A stretch of DNA of 64,000 bases from Limnanthes douglasii subsp. nivea. Its lineage: Eukaryota; Streptophyta; Magnoliopsida; Brassicales; Limnanthaceae. The translations under genes were made by a program, and so were the position numbers. Of the stretch, positions 56,340 through 64,000 are shown piece by piece. The stretch spans positions 188,850,958 to 188,914,957 of the forward strand of contig JAUPFV010000005.1 in NCBI GenBank assembly GCA_036936605.1, written 5' to 3'. The notes under the pieces were generated by a model, which saw nothing but the letters and a program-made list of their open reading frames with translations, was not told the origin of the DNA and did not search any database. Numbering within the stretch: position 1 is the first letter of the stretch; each line of letters opens with the position of its first letter.

Positions 56340-58820
56340 ACTAAGCCTACGATTGAAAGGGGGAAAGGTTATTCAAGTATGTCATATTGTGCCCTAACGT
56401 AATAGTCAAATTATAGATTATGGTTGATGAACCAAGCCTAAGGTTGAAAGACCAAAATGTATAAATATGTTTCTGAGAATAAAAGTATAAATATGTTGGT
56501 GGGAAGTGACTTGAAAGATATTTAATGAAACATGATGACTTGGAAGGCATTACACTTAGTAGTTAAATTCCAAAACTTGAAAGGCATTTAACTTGACGAA
56601 TGAGATCAAATATAAATTAACATATTGACGCACTATGAGCTAAGTTATTAAATCAAAATTGTATTATTTTTTATATACATGGTTAAGATATTACCACAGT
56701 TTGTTATATATGATTTTGACAATGTCCTACATTTGTTGCGGGTACATATGGCCTAGACTTTGTTAAAAGATTCTGAGAAGTCCACCTGAATTTGTTTTGT
56801 AATTCTCATAAGCTCTTCCATTTCTAGTATTTTCTTTAAACCAAATGTGTTGTTTCTTTCGTTTCCGAAGAAGAAAGTGCATAACTTTCGATGATATAAC
56901 CTTAAAGAATCTTAGATTCAAGATGAACACCTTATCACAATCCTTGATCACAAGATTATGAAGCTCTAACTGAATCTAATAAAAATTATATTAGACACCC
57001 TCTTCAAAATATGTTACTTAAATACAGATAACTAATTTCGAAGTGACTTGTGGTGTTGAGCAGCATACATTGAATTATCATAAAAAAATAAATTGCAAAA
57101 TGCTACAAAAATTGTCCACAAATAATATAATGAACTAGTAAATTCAGTACTATAACAACTTACACACACATAGAGTGTTGCATAATACACCAAATATGCA
57201 ATCATGTACACCAATGCATTACACACCATTTTGTACAAAACTATAACATATTAGGTGAACAAACATATGTTTATGCTATGTTTTTGCACTCAAACTATAA
57301 CACAAACTCACCTTATTATTATACACATTTTCAATAGTTTACAATTTGTTCCAACTCAACAACCACACATCCATCACAACACCATATACGTTGCTAACAC
57401 CTTTAGGTGTACATAATACACTGATATATGATTACAAATGACTTTCTATAATACATTAATTGTAAAAAATATAAATTTAGAACTATAAACTATACTAGAT
57501 ACTAGGAGCTCCATCATTCTTACAATTGTAATTCTCATCATCGCAAAGCATCGTAAGAAACACTCAAATTAGGCAACAAATGCAGCTAAAAATGGTTTTT
57601 TCAATTAGAATTAGAACTCACACATCGTGTATGCACACAACATCTTGCAAAAAAACACGATTAGTAACTCACTCTTGCGCATGTATACATCATACTAAAC
57701 TTGTAAAGAGTTAATCAATGTACATATTTGTAAATAATTATGATTGGCACTTGTATGCAGATCAACTTGAATCATTAACACCTTGTTATATATATACACA
57801 TAATTACAGAATTACAATGCATAATCACACAATTATTAACTTATCAACTATTAAAGTTTGGATAATCAACAATTTTAAAAAAATATTACTAACTATAAGT
57901 ATAACTTAACGGTATCAAATTATGTATCAGATGAAATAAATTCTCAAAAATCAACAATGTTTTATTTCAAAATAGATTTTAAAATAGTTATACAATTAAA
58001 CACAAGCGATAAAACAAAACTCAATCATATTTGAATCGAAACTTGTCAAATCGAATACGTTTTTACCTTAGCCTATTGAATTTAATATTTTAATTGTAGA
58101 ATACAAACAACACAATTTAAAAATTATAACAAAATAAGAACTTGATTCTTTCTCAAATTACATTTGAGAAACTAACTCAACTCTTGTCCCAAATATATCA
58201 TGTACTCTTGAATTAATTAATGAAAATCAGTTTGAGATGTCTTAGACGCCATATTCGTTATTATGAAACAATCGGAGATGACATTTGATTTAGGAAACTA
58301 TGATTCTTTTTTATGGGGATCAACTCTTAATTGTGATTTGTCCCTTTAAAAATTATCTTTATGAGTTTTTGATTTGACGAATTCGCTTTACCGTTCGTAA
58401 GTTTTTCTCGCATAAAGGTATCGATGAATTTTCTGATCGTAATGAATATAATTAATATTTTTACTGATTGGGGAAAAATAAAATATGATTGAAAAAATAT
58501 TTGGTGTTTTAGAATATTCTTTTTCTTTTGATCCGAAAATAATTTTTGTTAAAAATATAAAAAAAAAACAAAATATATTTTCCACAAAGTCACCATTGAA
58601 GCTTAAAATTTATATTGAATATACCAAAAAATAGTTGGGAATAAAATAGAAGAAAATATATTAGATAAACAAAGAGTTTTTTTTTTAAACTATAATTTAA
58701 TAAACTTATTTAAAAATAAATTTAAAAAAATCCTTTAAAAAAAATCATTTATATATATCAAATATCAAATATATAAATATAAAAAACTAATACACTTTTA
58801 TATATATGTTCAGTATCTGA
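56340..58820. other. AT-rich intergenic DNA
   Basis: No ORF above about 70 codons with protein-like character, no transposon motif and no repeats beyond short AT tracts. A pair of imperfect AAGCCTA(C/A)G(A/G)TTGAAAG direct repeats lies at 56344 and 56437. Confidence 0.6.
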
Positions 58821-58823
58821 GTA

Positions 58824-58916
58824 TCATATACCCTTATTAGGTTCGACTATGTAAGCTGAAGAATTATCAGCACCACAATTTCGGCTGTTATTACCGTCGA
58901 CCGCCTCGGTAGCCAT
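58824..58916 (-). CDS. Short ORF, possible first-exon fragment
   Basis: 30 codons from ATG 58916: MATEAVDGNNSRNCGADNSS and AYIVEPNKGI, stop at 58824. The GC- and CpG-containing composition differs from the surroundings. The upstream 150 bp has G-box-like CCACGTGG (58957-58964 region) and mixed sequence like a plant promoter. No family recognised. It could be a captured or truncated host first exon, or chance. Confidence 0.25.
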   Translation of the reverse strand: MATEAVDGNNSRNCGADNSSAYIVEPNKGI

Positions 58917-59151
58917 CAATAATCATGCATGATACCGCTTCCAACTATTCATTGCCACGTGCCCTTTTACTCATATCAAATTCATCGTCTTCGTATAATT
59001 ATAAGGCGCCACATACTACGATTACTCTTATTAAAGAAGGAAGAGAATCAATCTAGGAGAAGATACATCAAAATTGGTACCAATTTTGAATGGGTTCAAC
59101 TTGTAGTGTAATTAATACAAATTTAAAGAACGAAGATTTTACTACTGTATG

Positions 59152-62100
59152 ATTTTTTTTTTAATTGAAACCCACATTTTTTATTGATTTTGAAAATATT
59201 ACAAACAGAGTTTGAGATCACTAAATTTACATTACAACTTAGAGCAGTAATCTAAGATCTAATCAATTGAAATGCTTAAGAAACATTTCAAACATTTGAC
59301 TCTTGATCTTCTTTTGAATAATACATCATTGTTAAGTCTTCAAGGTAAATGTTGTTCTTATTGTACTTGATGTGATTGCAGCACCAAATCCTGTTCTTCA
59401 TTCTACTGCTTCTTGAAATCTCTGGAATATATAAGTCTTCTACATAAATCTCCTTGTTTTGTACCTGCAAAAAGAAAACAAATACAATGGTCAGGTTGAT
59501 ACCTGCCTTAAGAGGTTAGTATATTACTCTGAAAATCTGAAATAGCCCAAACTCAAGCTTTCTAACAGAAGAATAGCATTGAGAGGGCTAGGACAGTTCA
59601 ATCCATTGAATAAACAGTTCTGCTTCTTTTCCAAAGCATACTTAGCTATCCAATCAGCAGCTACATTTTCCTCTCTAAAAACATGTTTTAATATCATCTT
59701 TGATGAAAACAATTTTCTGCAACATGTTAATACTTTAGTTAAATATCATGAAAACCTATTATAAGCTAACATATTGAATAATTGAAGTGAATCAGTTTCA
59801 ATATCAATCTCAGTCATATTATTCTCAAGACAATGTTTTAAACCTTACAATAGAGCTAGTGTTTCAGCAACAATAGGTGAACTCTCGCCTATTAGAATAC
59901 CTTGACCCTCAATTAAGTCACCACTATGGTTCCTTAGAATAAAGCCACTGCTAGATTCTCCATTATGCAATGAAGAACCATCACAATTGAGCTTAAGTCT
60001 ATTAACAGAAGGGGGATGCCATTTAATGTATAGACTGGTTTTACTATCAGAACTGTGGTTGTGACACTCTAATTCCTTAGCTATGTGTAATCATGTCTCC
60101 AATGTTTCCTTGTTAATAAAGATGATCTATCTATATAAAACAGAATAGATTTAACTTGTTTTATTAATGAAATGTCAGAGCAGAGTCTACCTTCATGTTT
60201 TATCTTATTTCTAGCTATCCAAGTAGACCAGACTATCAAAGAAGGAATAATAGTTCTAATATGTATTCTAGATTGGGAAGAAGAAAACCATTTATTAACT
60301 ATATGATTAATTGTCATATGTTTCCAACTACAATTTTGAAAATATTAGAGAAATAAAACCAGACATTCCATATCTTTGTACAACTAACAAACAAATGATT
60401 AAGTGATTCATATTCCGAACAGAATTGGCATTTAGAGGCTAAACTTATACCTCTGGTTTGGATATTGGTGTCAACAGATATGAGATTGTTTAAGACTCTC
60501 CATAGCGTTATAAAGCATTTTGTAGGTATTATGTTATTCCAAATTTTGCTTTTAAAAGAGGATTGGACATGTTTGATTCTTAAACTATCAACAGTCTGTT
60601 TTAGATTGAATTTTCCATCTAGAGAGAGTCTCCAGATGATCAAATCATCATTATTTTGATTGATTCTAATATGGACTATTTTATTAATAACAAAGTCATA
60701 ATGGATATCATCCTTAAGTTTTGTCAAGTTCCAAGAGTGATTAAGCCAGTATTCATTTACCTTAGTATAAGTGGACCAAGTGTTTGATTAATTAGAGTTC
60801 AGTTGAATAATTGGATTACAATCAAACCATCTATCTAGATAGAAGTCTACATTCCCTTTCCCTATTTCCTAGTATATATTTTATTCTGTTTTGTTCCTGA
60901 CTTTTAGCATCCTTTTCCAAATTTGTGAATCATATTGCTTAGCTAAGACTTGTAATGGATGAAGATTAGAACAATACTTGTTATTTAGTAAGTTAGCCCA
61001 TAAGGTTTTATTAGTCCTAAAATTAAACCACAATTTATAAGATAAAGCTTCTTGAATTGTTGAAAGATCTCTATGATTTAAACCATTTTCACTAAAAGGT
61101 TTACATAAACTAAACCAATCTTTCCATATTATTGTTTTATTATTTTCAGTGTAACCCCATAAGAACTTATTAAAAAGCTTATTGATCCTATTAATGATGG
61201 TTTTAGGTATTGTGATACACTGCATATAGTATAAAGGGTATGCTAATATGACAGATTTGATTAAAATTAGTCTACTACCAAATGATATTGTTTTAGAGTT
61301 CTAATGATCTATACTAGTTCTGATTTTATTTATAATTTTAATCATAGTATGAATTCTTATTCTTTAGAAATATTGGTATTCCTAAGTATTTAAAAGGTAA
61401 AGTACAATGATTGAATCCAAGTAAGATTTCTAGAGTTCTAATTCTATTCCTAGACAATATTGATGGCACCACAAAAGAAGTTTTCTGTAAGTTTATTTTT
61501 TGACCTGATAAAATTTGATAAGTTTTCAAAAACATACATATCTTTTTTAGATTTCTTACAGAACCATTTAAAAACAAGAGTACATCATCTGCAAAAGCTA
61601 GACAGTTTATAGTAATAGAAATTCTGGTTTTAAAGATTAGAGAGGGATCTAAAGCTATACACTTATTAACACCTCTAATAAGGAATTCTTCAGCTAATAT
61701 GAAAAGAGAGGGGGATAAAGGACCCCCTGCCTAATGCCATTAGAAGATTTAAAGTAACCATATGCGAAACCATTAATAATCACTGGGTATTGAATATGAT
61801 CTATGCTCTTTTTGATTAAGTTAATAACCTGATTACTAAAACCAAAGGAATTCAACACTTGGTATATGAACTTAAAATTCAGTTTATCAAAGGCTTTTTT
61901 CATATCCAAGTTAATAATAATATTGTTACCCCTCTGTTTTTTATTTAAATCATTAACTAATTCTTGTGTAATCAGTATATTCTCTTGTATAGTCCTATTA
62001 GGGACATATGCCCCTTGTTCTTTAGAGATTAGTTTAGGCAATAGTATACTTAGTCTATTATTAATAAGTTTAGATATAATTCTGTTAAAAACAGAGCATA

Positions 62101-62375
62101 GGCTGATTGGTCTGAATTCAGACCAAGATTTAGCATGTAGTTTCTTTGGTATTAAGCAAATACAAGTGGCAAACATTCCTTGAGGGAAGCTAACTTTAAC
62201 AAAGTAATCAGATATAGCTTTAACCATGTCCTTTTTAATTATAAACCAACATTCACTATAGAATCTGGAGTTGAAACCATCAACTCCAGATACACTAGTA
62301 CTATTTAAACCTTTAATAACACTATATACCTCATCTAAAGTAGGCTCAACTAATATGGATAGGTTATCTATCATT
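59152..62375 (-). mobile_element. 5'-truncated plant L1-type LINE
   Basis: Minus-strand ORF2 without its endonuclease: RT, thumb, zf-RVT-like region and a C-terminal RNase H. It ends at a poly(A) tail seen as a T run at 59152-59162. It starts abruptly at about 62375 inside a gypsy RT, as expected for 5'-truncated target-primed insertion. No clear target duplication. Confidence 0.87.
59280..62374 (-). pseudogene. LINE ORF2: reverse transcriptase and RNase H
   Basis: 62374-61694 is open for 226 codons (VSGVDGFNSRFYSECW, FRPISLCSVFNRIISKLI, LDMKKAFDKLNFKFI, SNGIRQGVLYP), RT blocks 0-4. The catalytic FADD is at 61584-61595 (ITINCLAFADDVLLF). 61577-61338 continues with INLQKTSFVVPS and FKYLGIPIF. 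61225-60881 is the thumb (NKFLWGYTENNKTIIW). 60727-60314 is the zf-RVT-like domain (FITLWRVLNNLIS, CQFCSEYESLNHLFVSC). 60000-59524 is RNase H (LNCDGSSLHNGES, FREENVAADWIAKYAL). Only a handful of stops separate these blocks, so it is younger than the gypsy elements. Confidence 0.88.
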
Positions 62376-64000
62376 GTTGGTAAGTGGCCCTATCATTTTT
62401 AACCCAAAAGAATTACCTTATAACAATGAAGCCCCCTTGTTGGTAATAGATATGATATGATCCTGATCATTCGGGTCCATCTTTATATGGTTATACCCAA
62501 CAAAAGAATCCATAAAGGATAGCAATTTATTCCCTAGAGTGGAATATACCATTTCATAAACTGAGCCACAAGAAAAGGATCTTTAGGACATGCTCTATAA
62601 AGATCGATAAAATCAATACAAAGCGGCCGCTTGTCATTCTTCTTTTTCATCGGATATGTAGTCCAAAGTAGATACTAGGAATCTCGAATATGCCCCACAT
62701 TGGTTAACCAATCCATTTCTTGGACTATGGATTCAAACTTCTCTTTAGAAAAATCTCTCATTCTTCGAACTATTGGGCTTGCATCGGATCGTACAGATAG
62801 TTTGTGACAAATGATATTCATTAGCACTCCAGTCACATCCTCATTGCACCAAGCAAATAAATGTAAATTTTTAGATAAGAAACACAACCAACTTTGTTTT
62901 AATTTCATTGGTAGTTTGGTTCCAATCCGTGACATTGTTCCCTTCTGCCAGAGTATGTATTTCGACGTTTTCTATTGGGATAAAAACACTAGGAGTCTCC
63001 CTTGGATCATCTATCTTTTTCGGATCCGAAGAAAACTCTAGTAACTGCTATTCCTTTTTAGTTATTACAGTTTCCAGGAATCTAGGAGCAAGGGCAGTGA
63101 CATACTATTCCCTAGCCACTTTTTGGGTACTTCAGACCACCCATACTTGACTTCCAACTACATATTTCAAACATTGGGGGATATTTGATGTTATTACATG
63201 TATCTTTGATAACCAAGATCTGCCAAAGATCGCATTATAAGGGGCTGAATAAACTACCATCACAAACAATACTTTCATCATTTTCTTAAATGGTCATTTT
63301 CCTAATAAGGATTCATCTCTGAATTCCCCAATCAACTCAGCAAAATTACCAGTGAACCCTATTATAGTCCCGTTTGATCGTTTGATAATGATTTTTTATT
63401 TGTTTGTAAGCAGATAAAAATAAGATATTTGTCAAACTACCTGTGTCAATCAAAATTCTTCTTATTCCAGTGCCTTTAATAGATGCCTTTATTACCACGA
63501 CATCTTCATGGGGCCTACCACCCCTCTTAGGTCATCTTCGCCAAACACTATGAAAGGAGCATGGTTCTGGTAGAGTTGTGTAGATACGTTTCCTTATAAT
63601 TGTGTCTTCAGACTGACTATATGTCTTTTGCTGGAACAACTTGATGGTGTAGTTACCGTATATCCTCCAAAATTGTTACAAGTTCGAAATAATGACACAG
63701 ATCAAACATTTTCCTTGTACTTTGGTCATCACATTAACTTGATTCTAAGCCGGATCAGGATCCAAGTACACTGAATTTATATCAAACCGTTCAACGATCA
63801 TCATTCCACTTTCTTGTTTAGATGCTTTCATATTTTTCATTTGTACATTAGGTTTCGTTGCTTGAGACTTGCTCGTACTAGGTTGTTCCCTGATGGTAGG
63901 TTGCATGTTACCCCCTTGTGTCTTCACAAAATTGGTCAATTTCTAACTTTTAATGAATGTTTGTCCCTCTTGCTTTAAGGAGATGGAATCTTTAGTATCG
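62376..64000 (-). mobile_element. pol: Tat element 6: protease and RT start, runs off the window
   Basis: On the minus strand from the right edge: a linker (63939-63745, KSQATKPNVQMKNMKASKQE), then protease IRRILIDTGSLTNILFLSAY (about 63475-63410, intact DTG) and the YNAIFGRSWLSKI block (about 63235-63195). RT starts (62935-62675: LFAWCNEDVTGVLMN, then RRMRDFSKEKFESIV) and continues DKRPLCIDFIDLYRACPKDP and LGNKLLSFMDSFVGYNHIKM. It breaks at about 62376 in the VMPFGLKNAGATYQ-equivalent block, where the LINE begins. The rest of RT is not found beyond the LINE, so a deletion accompanied or followed that insertion. Confidence 0.82.

Noticed and set aside
57032..57238. Hydrophobic 68-codon ORF in AT-rich DNA
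   Set aside because: Composition-driven; no start context, neighbours or family resemblance.

Overview
This window is plant nuclear DNA. It is AT-rich and has no bacterial or viral gene order. It is packed with nested, heavily decayed plant transposable elements: Ty3/gypsy of the Tat clade, Ty1/copia, a LINE, a tRNA-derived SINE, Mutator-like elements and a Harbinger-like MITE. A flowering plant, probably a eudicot, fits best; I cannot name the species. No intact host gene is visible. Almost every coding region is a transposon protein with stops or frameshifts.

Layout. 105-1539: non-autonomous Mutator-like element with long inverted repeats and an exact 9-bp target duplication. 1877-9112: large MuDR-type element with long TIRs and a decayed, intron-containing transposase. 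9977-20057: complete but decayed Tat gypsy element with both LTRs, PBS, gag-pol, tandem repeats and an antisense ORF. 20138-22700: 5'-truncated Tat pol remnant. 22769-29494: internally deleted Tat element with an antisense ORF and a probable 3' LTR. 30431-30880: GC-rich island, perhaps organellar DNA. 30940-37514: fourth Tat element (+), interrupted by an unidentified 0.9-kb insert and a 529-bp MITE. 37639 to about 51700: fifth Tat element, minus strand, with LTRs at both ends, a SINE and a one-LTR chimeric insertion (45938-48203). 51758 to about 55507: decayed copia element holding a Tat LTR fragment. 55982-56316: 27-bp minisatellite. 56340-58820: AT-rich DNA with nothing recognisable. 59152-62375: 5'-truncated LINE (minus). 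62376-64000: sixth Tat pol (minus), running off the window.

The most interesting pattern is an architecture repeated in independently inserted and strongly diverged Tat copies: integrase, then a short conserved non-coding motif, then a tandem array whose unit differs in every copy, then an ORF on the opposite strand to gag-pol, then the PPT and 3' LTR. The antisense proteins share a short Pro/hydrophobic motif (clear in three of four), a charged middle, a coiled coil and, in most, an acidic tail. I infer that they are one accessory gene family of the 'putative gypsy-type transposon' kind (PF04195-like). Antisense ORFs are known in some Tat-clade elements such as maize Grande. Their pairing with a fast-changing tandem array is the best candidate here for an under-described system.
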